NCBI GenBank assembly: GCA_963978545.1
Contig: OZ021732.1
Span: 31,588,123-31,652,122 of the forward strand
DNA: 64,000 bases
Direction of reading: 5' to 3'
DNA from: Linyphia triangularis
Lineage: Eukaryota; Arthropoda; Arachnida; Araneae; Linyphiidae
The notes below the pieces were generated by a model that saw only the letters and a list, made by a program, of their open reading frames with translations, was not told where the DNA came from and did not search any database. Position numbers and translations under genes: made by a program. Shown here in pieces: positions 52,565 through 63,374 of this stretch. Within the stretch, counting starts at the first letter, position 1. Each line of letters starts with the position of its first letter.

Positions 52565-52569
52565 AGTAC

Positions 52570-53640
52570 ACTAGCAAAAATGCTTAAAGTACACTTTCCT
52601 GACTCCACAGTCACAAATTAAAATGACACATCTACCATTCCCAATCTTATTCTATCGCGCAGTAGGAAAGAGGACTGGGAAATGACAAAGAGTATAATTA
52701 CTCCAAATAGTATTGCATGGGCTATTAATTCGCTTAAGCCCTACAAATCACCTGGTGTAGATGACATTATACCAGCTCTACTCCAACATGGCAAAGATAT
52801 TATTATGCCACATATATTCTCAATTTACAAATGATGTACAGTATAAGGTTATATACTACATTCATGGATAACCTGTAGAGTTATTTTTATGCCCAAACCT
52901 GGTAAGGCATGCTATAATAAAGCCAAAGCCTTCAGATCTATTAGCCTGACATCTTTCCTCCTTAAAACTCTAGAGAAATTGATGGACAGGTACATTAGAG
53001 ACGAGGTTTTAAAAACTGAACCCCTATCGAGATTTCAACATGCATACCAACCTGGAAAATCTACAGAAATCGTCCTATATGACCTTGTTACGGCACTAGA
53101 TTGAGCGGTTAATGGATAGTAAATAGCTTTGGCGGTCTTTCTAGATATTGAAGGGCTCTTGATAGAGTTCCAACGAATGTAATCGGTGATGCCCTTCTCA
53201 AAAGAAAATGTAATCCAAGTATTTGCACTTGGATAAAAATATGCTTGAAATCAGAATGGCTCAAGCCTCCCTATTAGGAAACACACTCACTGTGGGGTAT
53301 TGTAAAGGATGTACACAGGGAGGAGTGTTGTCTCCACTAGTAAGGAGTCTAGTGGTTGACGAGATCTTAAACAGGATACATTTTTTAGACCTGCATTGTC
53401 TAGAATATGCTGACGACTTAATACTGGTCGTAAGAGGTACATTCCAGAATACTGTAACTGACTTCATGAGCACTGCCCTAAAAAAGATTGAAAAATGGTA
53501 CAAAGAGATAGAATTGTCGGTTAATCCCAGCAAAACTTACCTAATAATGTTCACTCGGAAAATAATTCGAGATGTGCACACAATAAAATTCTTTAGGAAA
53601 CCACTTGCATGCTCAGATGAGGTTATCTAGGAGTTATCTT
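52570..53640 (+). pseudogene. Non-LTR retrotransposon reverse transcriptase domain, broken
   Basis: The RT motifs are in order. SLKPYKSPGVDDIIPALLQ is the fingers region, then MPKPGKACYNKAKAFRSISL and TSFLLKTLEKLMDRYI. AVFLDIEG is motif A with its Asp kept. QGGVLSPL is motif B. EYADDLILV (YADD codons 53406-53417) is motif C with both Asp kept. LSVNPSKT is the following conserved loop. This pattern fits the R1/I/Jockey assemblage. Stops at 52832-52834, 52844-52846 and 53102-53104, and frame changes at about 53155, 53250 and 53625, make it dead. The ORFs at 52889-53104 and 53223-53630 are its longest intact pieces; the minus-strand ORF at 53261-53533 is a shadow. Confidence 0.95.
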
Positions 53641-54185
53641 CGATAAAACTTTGACATGGAAATCACATCTCCAATACTGCACAAGCAAAGCTAAAAGAGT
53701 ATTCTGGGCCTGCAGACTTGCCGTAGGAAACAATTGGGGTTTAAAGCCAAAAATACTGCTCTGGGTATACACTGGAGTGAATACTCCAATGATATCATAT
53801 GGGGCTATTGCCTAGGGGAATAGAACCCACAATGAAACATTGAAGAAAGAACTCACTAGTCTACGAAGAATGGAGACTATTGCAATTAAAAATTAAATGA
53901 GAGTCACTCCCCCACAGAGTCTAGAAATGTTCTTAGAGCTCCTACCACTATATAAACAAATGGAACTAGAGGCTATTTTGTGTTCACGACGCCTGGAAAT
54001 CATGGGTTTATGGAAATCATCCTATGAACTGCTTATGTTTAAAAATATTGATTCACAGGTAAAATAACATCCTTGTCTAATAATGAGATCTGACTGGATG
54101 TTAAAGCAATATTACTTTAGAGCCAAATACAACATTATCTTTCCAACTAGAGAGGACTGAAGATTCACCTTCAATCTGACCAGAA
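53641..54185 (+). pseudogene. Non-LTR element ORF2, region after RT
   Basis: Begins YLGVIFDKTLTWKSHL, the conserved thumb/post-RT motif, then GLKPKILLWVYTGV and SYGA. The family's helical connector to RNase H follows, with several stops. No separate function is expected. Confidence 0.8.
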
Positions 54186-54189
54186 GAGG

Positions 54190-54726
54190 AGATGAAATTT
54201 GGTAATCAGATGGTTCAAAAACATCTCATGTCACTGGTTCAGGTGTCTTCTGTCCTAACCAAAAAATAAAGCTATCTTTCTCTCTGGGTAAGATGGCTAC
54301 TGTATTTCAGGCTGAGGTTCGAGCGATCACTGCCTGTGCTTACAATTTCCTCGTTAGGGGGGGGGGGGTATTTAAGAGGTTCATAAAGATTTTCTCTGAC
54401 AGCCAAGCTACCCTAAAGGATTTACAGAGTCGCTGCTTTTCCTCAAAAGTAATGTGGGAATGCAACAATGCACTTGAAGATCTGACTGAAAGGAAAAGGT
54501 GTCTCTTCTCTGGGTCCTTAGTCACTGTGACATTGAGGGTAACGAAATGGCCAACCAATTAGCAAAACATGGTTCTGAAATGCCTTTCGTCGGACCAGAG
54601 CCTGTTTTGGGACTTCCTAATAATGCGGCCAGGAAAACTAAGAAAGGTTTATTAATGGCCGAGAGCTATCAAGCTTGGCTTCAATCGAAAGATCAAAGAC
54701 AAGCCAAAGAGCTCAATCAACAGTAG
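54190..54726 (+). pseudogene. Non-LTR retrotransposon RNase H domain, broken
   Basis: Type I RNase H fold motifs are in order: SDGSKT (first Asp), FQAEVRAI (Glu), IFSDSQA (second Asp) and WVLSHCDIEGNEMANQLAKH. In the last motif the usual final catalytic Asp (GNEKADELA in relatives) is Asn. A stop precedes the first motif, and a frame change near 54500 separates the two ORFs 54293-54562 and 54499-54726. A G12 run at 54357-54368 lies between the Glu and second Asp motifs. The domain ends directly at the hAT-like element. RNase H points to the I/R1/Loa-like part of the non-LTR tree. Confidence 0.92.
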
Positions 54727-56495
54727 AGGTCGGCGATATATCACTACAATGATATTTGAAAAAAAATATATATATATTTATATAAAAAAATATCGATAAA
54801 AGTCGCTGATATAGCGATATTTTCAAACATTTTTAATTTTTTGATGATTGTTTTGTATTTTCATGTGTTTTTATTTATTTTTTTATTCCCTATTTCCAAA
54901 ACTTCACAGCGGAAGTTTGGACTTGGCTTTGAGGAAGTTAAAAGTGGCATCCCAAACAAAAAGTAAAGTCTTGGGCATGGTGACTTCACCAAGCAATAAA
55001 ATGAGCCGACCAAAGTGTATTAATGTATAGTTATTGTTTCAAAATATATAAAACTCCGAAGAATACCACGAACAGGGATATTCATTTGAAGATGAAACAT
55101 AATGTAATGAAAAATTAAGGTCATATATTAGTATTAAGCTATTGCGTTTGGGTTTGTACTGCTTTCAGCTCTTTTTTTAATTTTTATTCGAGAATAAATT
55201 CAAACCTGATCAAGGTATCAATGGATTAATTTTCAGTTGTATAGTTTTTCATAAAATTACAATGCATTTTGTGAGAAGTAGGAAATTGTGCTGCTCTCGT
55301 AAAATTGTCCCTAAACATCCCCACTTTCTTAGTTAATTAATCATGTTTTATATTTTGTATGTTATATTTACAAGTAGTAACTCAGCTATAGCAAAAGTCA
55401 TGTTTCAAATAGAATGACTCCTATACAATTTTTTATATATATATTCATTCCTTTGTTAATTTTTCAATTATGAATATTGTAAAAATATTATGCTAAGTAT
55501 TCAACGCTGCCATTAAAAGCTATAGAGAAAAGTCTACGGTTTTGTTAAAATCACTGCAACAATTAAACGAAAATATAACTTTTTTTTGTAATACATCTAC
55601 TTCATTTGGAACTAGGGATGTGGACCATCGCACAACTTTCAACTTCACTATAATAGTAATCATTGCATTAAAATTTTATAGTACCGCTATTTACATTTTT
55701 CATATTTTCACTCATTTAAATAAAAATGGCCAATTTGACGATATTTTTGACAAAAGGGGGGAAAAACCCTCCAAAATGACGAAATTGGTGATGTTATTCA
55801 ATAGACCTTACATTGTCCTTTCTTGAGCATGAACAGAAAAAAAAAATATCGTTGATGGGCGATGCTCAAGGGCAGAGAGCTCTGTTTTAAATGCACTCAT
55901 TTTTCAGCTTTTTAAGCTTTTACGCATTTCTAAAGGAATTTCAGCGGTTAGAATACCTTAAGAGGTGTTAGTACAGAGATTTTAATCAAAATCATTTGAG
56001 CCATTTTTTGTAATGGCTGAAAAACATGATTTTTCTTTGATTTCAACCTTATGCGCATGTGCGATTTTGATGAAAACCTTAATGGTAGGTTCCATCGCCA
56101 CCACTAACCCGCACACCAAATTTGAACATCGTAGGTTAATCTTATGCTGACCTATTACACACAGACAGAAATTTTTCTGGACCTCTTTTTTGAAATCAGG
56201 AAAGAAAAATTACAAAAATCGGAATTTATTTTTTGACTGAATGCTATATTCTTATTACCCTATGTAAACATATGGGTAAAAAGTAAAATAACATAAAGTA
56301 AAAAGCAGTCACTTTATAAAAAGCAATCATGAAAAGTAGAAATTTCCCCAGAAAAACTTCGTTTCTGTCAAAACTGAAAATCATATAAAAAATCATGAAA
56401 TATGTATGATATCGATGTATCGATATTTTTTCGATATTTTTCCCCCATGCAACGATACAGTATCGATATATTTTTTATCAATTTTTCGACCTCTA
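54724..56495. mobile_element. hAT-like nonautonomous element, 1.77 kb
   Basis: Left end TAGAGGTCGGCGATATATCA and the reverse complement of the right end, TAGAGGTCGAAAAATTGATA, share a nine-base terminus. Both are followed by subterminal ATATCGATA-type motifs (54781-54823, 56408-56470). This terminus style is common in hAT elements. No transposase ORF is seen. Direct flanks (ATCAACAG and ATAGGCAT) do not form a clear 8 bp duplication, so the assignment is tentative. Inside, 55850-56180 holds a less AT-rich block with CCACCACTAACCCGCACACC and ATTACACACAGACAGAAAT. Confidence 0.5.
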
Positions 56496-56497
56496 AT

Positions 56498-57060
56498 AGG
56501 CATATTATTAACAGCTGTGTTGCTGTTTTGCAATCCCATGCTTAAATTTACTAGGAGGGTGAAACATAATCAACAAAAAGTTATGTATAACATGATAATA
56601 AAACAGTAATTTTGACTTTTTTTTTAATGAAAATTTATAATTTAAAACAAGCAAATTTTTTTCATTTTAATTTAAATATATGTGTTTTTAACTTCCCAAC
56701 ATTTGAAAGGTACCATAAACAACCCATTCAGACACATCAACTATCTGAAAATATCCCCAATTCAAGCACTCCCAATATCTAAAAATACCCCATTTTCAGA
56801 CAATTCAAGTGTCTTAAAGATTAAAACAACATTTTGCGTTTTACACTTTTGTGTCTATTTTAAGAAATTTCGATTTGCTGAGTGTTATTTTAAAAATTGT
56901 GGGTGATCTTTTCTATTTTCTTGCACTTGTTACGCTTTGAACCCTTTGGAATTGCATGGTGGTTTCAGATGGTGTCAATTGATAGAAAAACTTGATGCAA
57001 AATTGTAAAATGTTGGTCTAAATATGTAGCTACAAGAATCTATCCATCCTATTTTATTAC
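56498..57060. other. AT-rich DNA; possible 3' continuation of the non-LTR element
   Basis: Just after the hAT-like element an open stretch (56500-56580) could be the continuation of ORF2, but similarity is too weak to claim. The remainder is AT-rich with 67- and 74-codon ORFs lacking motifs. Confidence 0.3.
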
Positions 57061-57067
57061 TACTAAC

Positions 57068-57150
57068 TAAAAAAGAAGAAGGGGGAAAAAAAGAAGGGGA
57101 AAAAAAAAGAAAAAAAAAAAAAAAAAAAAGAGGAAAAAATGAAATAGAAA
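57068..57150. repeat. Purine-only tract (G/A), about 80 bp
   Basis: Almost purely A and G, including GGGGG and A19 blocks. Such tracts can form triplex DNA. Confidence 0.85.
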
Positions 57151-57216
57151 ATATTTTCTACACAATTTAGTTCGAACATTAAAAATAATTGAAATAGCTC
57201 CCCTCACTTATCTCAA

Positions 57217-57914
57217 GGGGACACATAACCCAAAAAATTATTTTCAGCAATTCTATCACTAAAATTTAAACTATAGTAATTTTACATTATGTTGATGGTA
57301 AGTAAACATAATTTACCCTACAAAAATATTTTGAATAAACAATATTTGATTAATTCTTTTTTATTTTTTTTAAATTTTTCAAACTTTTTTCGAAATGTTA
57401 CTTCTTCCACAATTTTAAATATTTTTCCATGAAATTTTCACAATCTATTTGTATTATAATTGTTAACAATAACTAGTATGTATTTAAAGATGCAAGCTAT
57501 GGAAAAGGTTTTTTATGTTTTTACACTAAAAACAACAGAAAAACGAAGTTTTTTTTCAAGTTTTCAACTTGAAAGGGGAAAAAAAAAAAAAAAAAAAAAA
57601 AAAAAACGCTAAACATAGCACAACTTATTCCATACTAACTTTTGTATATGAGATTTTGTATGCTATAAAAAATTTCCAGTCTTAACTAAATTTCGAAAAA
57701 AGCCTTAGGGATGTAAACAACACTCAAACTAAAAAAATAACGAACTCAGAAAAACAGTGTTAAAAGATTTCTTTTTCAATGTTGATTTTGTGAGATGGTT
57801 TAGAAAATACAATATAACTTTTTAAATATCAAAGGTACAAGTATAAATTTTTGCGCAGCTATTCAGAAAGATATTCTCCACATTATTGTATAAATATTTG
57901 GGTACCATGCCCCC
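57217..57914. mobile_element. TTAA-type element, 698 bp
   Basis: Left terminus GGGGACACATAACCCAAA and the reverse complement of the right terminus GGGGGCATGGTACCCAAA match at most positions. The right flank is TTAA (57915-57918), the left TCAA (57213-57216), probably a decayed TTAA. An A28 run occupies 57579-57606. No ORF of note. Same size class as the elements at 10332 and 39809. Confidence 0.6.
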
Positions 57915-57919
57915 TTAAC

Positions 57920-59030
57920 TTGATTATTGAATTTTGTATATTATGCAAGAAGTAACAGCCACATTCATAACCAAGATCTATTCAAAGAGATTATTTGGCC
58001 TTTCCTTAGATATTCCTTAGATGACTTAGATACATAATGTTTATCTATAAGAATGTCTTTCACACATAACAAATTGTTACCTAAATAAGACATAACACCA
58101 TTGTTACAGCCAATAAGGTACAAATGATAGTTTATATAAATGTACACATTCTAGATGGTAGTTGGTCGGAACGTAGTATAAGAAATATATCCAGAGAAGA
58201 AATTACAAGAACATTGTAATTCTCAAAACTATGAAATCTAAGCAAATATATTGTAATCTTGGCACGTGTTAAAGTTTTTTTGCTAAGCTTTTGGCATTAT
58301 ACATTAGTAATTCTTTTGTTAATGAGTTTAAACTCTCAAATAAAAATACTAACATAAAAATTATCTTTTTATAATAACAAAATTTTTTAGAATAATTTCT
58401 TTGCATTAGGATCCCACTATTATTTTTTCATGTGTCAAATGTTCAACTATTGAATTGTAATCAATGCATTATTTTAAACAAATTTATAGCTGATATTATT
58501 GAGTATATAATTTTCGAAGCTATAATACAGTTTAGAGGTTCGAAAATTATATACCCAATAATAAACTACATTATAATTTTCTTAAAGAAAATGTTTATTA
58601 ATGTTTGGAAGTTGAAATGATGTAACCTGCTTAAGCGAACTAATAGTTTATTCACGTATAAATTGACTTCGTATTGATCAGATAAATGATGGCGACTAGA
58701 TACGATGCAAGTTTTAAAATGCATTTAATTACGTTTTAGAAAATAAGTTACTTTACCTACAAAATTATATCACTGAGTGACACAAAAAGAAAATCCCACC
58801 ACTTTCCAATTTATAAAAACGTCGTATTAATGTATTGCATTTTCTATATTAAAAAAAGTAACAAAGAAAGTAGATGGTGAAATATTTGAAGCTTAATACT
58901 AATACTCTACTCAATAAATGTTTTTACATTTTCTATATAAACATGCAAAATAAATATCTGTTAGAAACAGCCGCAAGTTAATTTAATATTTCGTTGAGTA
59001 TATAAAACAATACCATTCCTCATATACCTT
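57920..59030. other. AT-rich DNA without recognisable genes
   Basis: Nothing recognised. Confidence 0.6.
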
Positions 59031-59223
59031 AATTTATGTACCTATATATGCGTGGCCGGCTTCTGATATTCACCGCTAAGTCTAACAAAACCTGTAATTA
59101 ATTCCCAAAGCACGATACTAGAGTTTCACCTTGACAACTCTTTCTTCGCAAATAGAAAATATTTCTGTTTAAGAATCTTCAGAGAAGGACAATGATAAGA
59201 TTCCTTTTGTCAAGCCTCATGTA

Positions 59224-59346
59224 TTATTCTGATGGGAATATGCCTTCTTTCGGCTGACATACACCTGGAATCACATTTCCCCTCTCCTGTACATTATTAA
59301 TGGGTGAATCTTCTAATAATAAACCAGCTGTTGACATAAATATTTG
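59224..59346 (-). CDS. Candidate terminal exon, function unknown
   Basis: On the minus strand a strong acceptor (TTTCCCCGATCTTCCCTATGTACAG) precedes an open frame beginning QIFMSTAGLLLEDSP and ending in PGVCQPKEGIFPSE with a TAA at 59226-59224. The composition is balanced and unlike the AT-driven ORFs around it. The frame also stays open upstream to 59442 (72 codons in all). No domain recognised and no partner exon found. The surrounding 59040-59440 is less AT-rich than its flanks, so it might instead be another noncoding island. Confidence 0.2.
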   Translation of the reverse strand, partial: QIFMSTAGLLLEDSPINNVQERGNVIPGVCQPKEGIFPSE

Positions 59347-59449
59347 CTGTACATAGGGAAGATCGGGGAAATATGCATGCCAGTAATCTTTCTTGTCTGA
59401 ACGAATAGTATAGATGTTATATCGAAGATAATGTCTCAACATATCTAGC

Positions 59450-60875
59450 TAATTATTCAAATTAAAATAAATAATATCGAAGCTTAACTTTTTCAACGTT
59501 GCAGCAAAACTACTTTATCGTGCTTATTTTTGTTTTTAAAAATGAAATAATAATAATAATAATTTTAGGTTTAAACTATCATAATTTTTTTTTTAAATAT
59601 TATTTATGTGAAACTTATCAACTAGTTTCGATAAGAATTATCAGGATTCTGCTTGTGAGTGGTTATTAGCATCGATTGTTGATTAATATGGATCTTTCAA
59701 AAGAAAAAAGAAAGAAGAAAAAAAGAAAAGAAAGAAGAAAAAAAGAAAAAGAAAAAAAAAAAACTAGAATACTTTTCAGTCTTAGTTTGGTATGGATTTG
59801 CAAGATCATAAGAAGTATAAACTTCCATGGTTATCTGGAGTCACCATTATTTAAGAGAAAAACACATTATCAAGAGCAAGGCATTAAACTTCCACCAGCT
59901 ATGATGCAACGATACACACTTTAACAAAAAGATACTCTCGCAGGCACAAATACACTACGAAGCTGAAGTGCCTGGTGAGTAAAACACTGCCTTTGGGCAC
60001 CCAACCTCGGCATTATAAAAATCGGTGATTTAATACATAAAGGAGATCACTAGTACTTAAGATTAATTCTTAAAAAGTGAATAGTTACAAAAGCCAATTT
60101 TAAAAAGCATTAAAAACAATGCAAGGGATATTTTTTGTCATTTTCAGTACACTTCCAGAACCTCTAGAGCCTTCCAACAGATGTGTATAAATACAGATTC
60201 CCAATTGGTCTGATGGTTGACAATTATAGCACAGACACAATACATAATTTAAAATTCCATCGAAATGCAATAAACCAAACGAACCAGCCGAGGATTCGAG
60301 TAAAAAAGCACACCAGTGGTCGAATAAATCAAGGCGAGGCTAAATCCATAGTGTGAGAGTTTGTCACTGGAATCATATTGTATATATGAGTCTCATTAAA
60401 CACATTCAAGAAGTGTACTTTCATGCTCAGACTCCATGACGACTATACAGTATATGATTTTTAGTAAATGTGGGTTAGTGCTTTTAATTTAATTATAATA
60501 TGTTCATTCATTTCATAGTCATGATTTAATAACTAATATGGGATATTATTTTATTTTTTAGTTTAAATAATTCATTAATTTATAATTAAAAAAATATTTG
60601 CGCATGAATACATGAATACATCAATGACTATTGTTTCATCCACTGAATGATGCGTGTTTGGAACAATTATACAATAAAAATATTATGCATGTACCATCTC
60701 GTTACTCTGTAATTGATAGTGATTCAATTATTGATACCTTGGAATTCTGTAAAACACTTTTTCTTATGAATGTACTTTGGCTGCAATTAATCCTAATTCA
60801 GTGAATCATAAGGATATAATTTTTTTTTGACAGAAGTATTCGTGTTAAAAAAATGCTGTATTGAATGAAGTATTT
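59450..60875. other. AT-rich DNA without recognisable genes
   Basis: Contains a short (AAT)n tract near 59546-59563 and the purine tract listed separately. The 82-codon ORF at 59676-59924 is opened by that tract. Confidence 0.55.
59697..59763. repeat. Purine-only tract (GAA/AAAG)
   Basis: About 67 bases of A and G only, built from repeated GAAAGAAGAAAAAAAGAAAA units. Confidence 0.9.
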
Positions 60876-60881
60876 TAAAGT

Positions 60882-61366
60882 ATGAAAATTAGACTGCAGT
60901 GTACGTTAAAATGCATAGCTTAAAAAAATAAAATTTTGGAGAATTTGATCAAACGATATACAGTTGATAATAAATTTTTTTACGTATTATTATTTCGGTG
61001 ATATATTGACAATATATGTAATTTAAAACTATCATCAACTTGGCGAACTTGGCAAAAAATGTGTTAATACAAAGAGGTGCATTACTACATTGGTTTAATA
61101 AATAGAAATGAATTATGTAATGAATGAAAATTAGACTGCAGTGTATGTTAAAATGCATAGCTTAAAAAAATAAAATTTTGGAGAATTTGATCAAACGATA
61201 TACAGTTGAGAAGAAATTTTTTTACGTATTATTATTTCGGTGATATATTGACAATATATAATTTAAAATTATCATCAACTTGGCGAACTTGGCAAAAAAT
61301 GTGTTAATACAAAGAGGTGCATTACTACATTGGTTTAATAAATAGAAATGAATTATGTAATGAATG
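60882..61366. repeat. Tandem duplication, 242 bp x 2, young
   Basis: ATGAAAATTAGACTGCAG starts both units (60882 and 61124). The units differ at only a few positions (for example GTACGTTAA against GTATGTTAA, and a 2-base indel at the ATATGTAATTT site). Inside each unit ACTTGGCGAACTTGGC is a small direct repeat. The minus-strand ORF at 60949-61158 is not a gene. Confidence 0.97.
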
Positions 61367-61369
61367 TAA

Positions 61370-62150
61370 TTTTGTTGAAATTTTCAGTGATCAAAATATT
61401 TACTAGATATATTTTTTTTATGACCTCAACTCATTTTGAAATTTAAAATTATTTTTTGGTTTAGTTTTTCTTACAAAATGAATTTCTCTTTCTGTAAATG
61501 TATGGATAATAATGGATGTAATAATAAAAAAATAGAATATATGCAAAAATTTAGTTTACAAAGTTACACATCAGCTTCAGAATATTTGTAAGTGAATTAT
61601 GTTAGAACATTAAATTGATTGGATAGCTAGATTGATTAAATAGCTACGTGTTACGTACTTTTTTACTTGAACCACATTACTTTAAATTATTTTAGGTAGC
61701 AAATCAGCTCCTTTTATTTTATTTGTGTTTTTTTTAACAATCCTAACTCACAAGTTATTAATCAATATGTAAGATATTATTAATTGCTCATGTAAAAATT
61801 ATGTTTTATTAAAAATTAGTTATTTTTTATTTCATTACATATTTGAAATTGCTACAGTCACAGTATTTTAATTAAAATAGATACTAAAAACAATGAACCA
61901 TTTTTATCTATCCTACATTCAAAGTAACCACAAGAAGTACTTAAAACTAAAATCACACATTTTTCTGTAAAAATACATATTTGTTGCCTTTTCCCAAATT
62001 TAAGACCTAGAATAAGGTTTTATTACTTTTTTACCATTGTTTTAAATTTAGTTTCCAAAGTTTACACTAATTTGATAAAATATACTTGGAACGATTTATT
62101 ATGTTATGTTAACTCTAAATAAGTCTTCTGATACGATTAAAGCACTTCTA
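61370..62150. other. AT-rich DNA without recognisable genes
   Basis: Nothing recognised. Confidence 0.6.
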
Positions 62151-62159
62151 ACCAATATC

Positions 62160-62700
62160 CTTAGCATTTGATAAACATAACAAAGACCCAAAGTTCCTAG
62201 TATACCACTACATTTCCCCTACTGCAGTATCCAAACAATTTAATTACGCTAACTACTGAACGAAGACCCATAAACCTAAACCCCTTGAGGGCTTGCCAGC
62301 AATGTTAACCTCCTATTCAGGGCACCAGTGAAAACACATCTTTGGCGAGAACAACGCTCGATCCTTTAACACCTCTGCCATAGATTGGATATCGGGGTTT
62401 TATGGCACCGTTTCCACGTGGGCCGGACCCTTCCTTGGATCCGGCAGCGTGGAATGATCATAGTCTTCCTGATGAAGATCATTTCGATTTTACGTCCAGC
62501 TAAATAACGACCGCGAAGTTGTTAGAAGGGTTTGCCCGGACTGGATAAAGGGGGATAACTCGGGGAAAAGCTAACTTATGATTCTGGAAGTTTTGATCCA
62601 GGTGGCACATGATTCTGATTGGGAATGATTTAGTGTTTTTGTTTTAGGGAATCATGGGATATATTTGGTTTTATAGAAGCAGGAAAACTAGGTAAACATT
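62160..62700. other. GC-richer island with C-to-G skew flip (island 13)
   Basis: Hand counts: 62161-62340 has 50 C and 23 G; 62521-62700 has 18 C and 52 G, with a balanced centre (62341-62520). The centre holds CACGTGGGCCGGACCC and GGATCCGGCAGCGTGG, the most GC-rich unique sequence in the window; the right has GATAAAGGGGGATAACTCGG. No ORF of note. Confidence 0.6.
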
Positions 62701-63000
62701 GAAGAATTAACATTTTTTCAGCTTGGTAATATGATGAGTGGTTAAATACCACAATGAAGTGTATGCTAATTTAGTAGCATGTTTTATGTCTTCGATTACA
62801 TTTTATTTCAAATTTTTATCAATCATTAACTTTGTAGTTTTTTTCTTTATCAATATAAAGATATTTTTCTGAAAATATAAATACTTAAGACAGTTTTAAA
62901 TAAAATAAATTTAATGAGTTAAAATAATTTGTATGACTTTTTTGTATAATTTGTATGTAAAATGCTAAGTGAAAAGTTGAAAGTTTTTATTTGGAGTGAG

Positions 63001-63209
63001 GATTACACGAATACATGAAGGCTCTGTGCCGTAACTTTACAACATCGTCTACAATAATTACCAGCACTCAAGTAGAACAGTATTGGCCAACACAGGTGAC
63101 AGATATTCTGGAAAATACAGACAGTGCCCTGATGTGTAAGAGAAGTTTATTTATGAAGGACGTTGCCAGTCAATTTGTAACTGAAGACAATAATGAACTT
63201 TTCATATTA
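63001..63209 (+). CDS. Candidate internal exon, function unknown
   Basis: An open frame starting near GATTACACG, with an ATG at 63015, runs to a consensus splice donor GTAAGT at 63210-63215. The encoded stretch includes VEQYWPTQVTDILENTDSAL and FMKDVASQFVTEDNNE, a balanced composition with acidic and basic residues that is unusual in this AT-rich background. The acceptor side (TTATTTGGAGTGAG) is weak. The ATG has a poor context, so an internal exon is likelier than a first exon. I do not recognise the family. Confidence 0.3.
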
Positions 63210-63374
63210 GTAAGTGTTATCATTGTTTTTAGTTAAATCATTGTTATTACATAAATCTGTAATGTTTTTTTTTCCTTCCAGCCATGTTTAGTTTTTTTTG
63301 TTTTTTTTTTCTTTTTTAATGACGAAGATTTTTTTCAATTCTTCATTGGAGGTGGACGCCAGGGAGTCGTATAT

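Noticed and set aside
53261..53533. 90-codon minus-strand ORF over the RT
   Set aside because: Shadow of the RT frame; the + strand carries QGGVLSPL and YADD.
54340..54558. 72-codon minus-strand ORF over RNase H
   Set aside because: Shadow of the RNase H frame.
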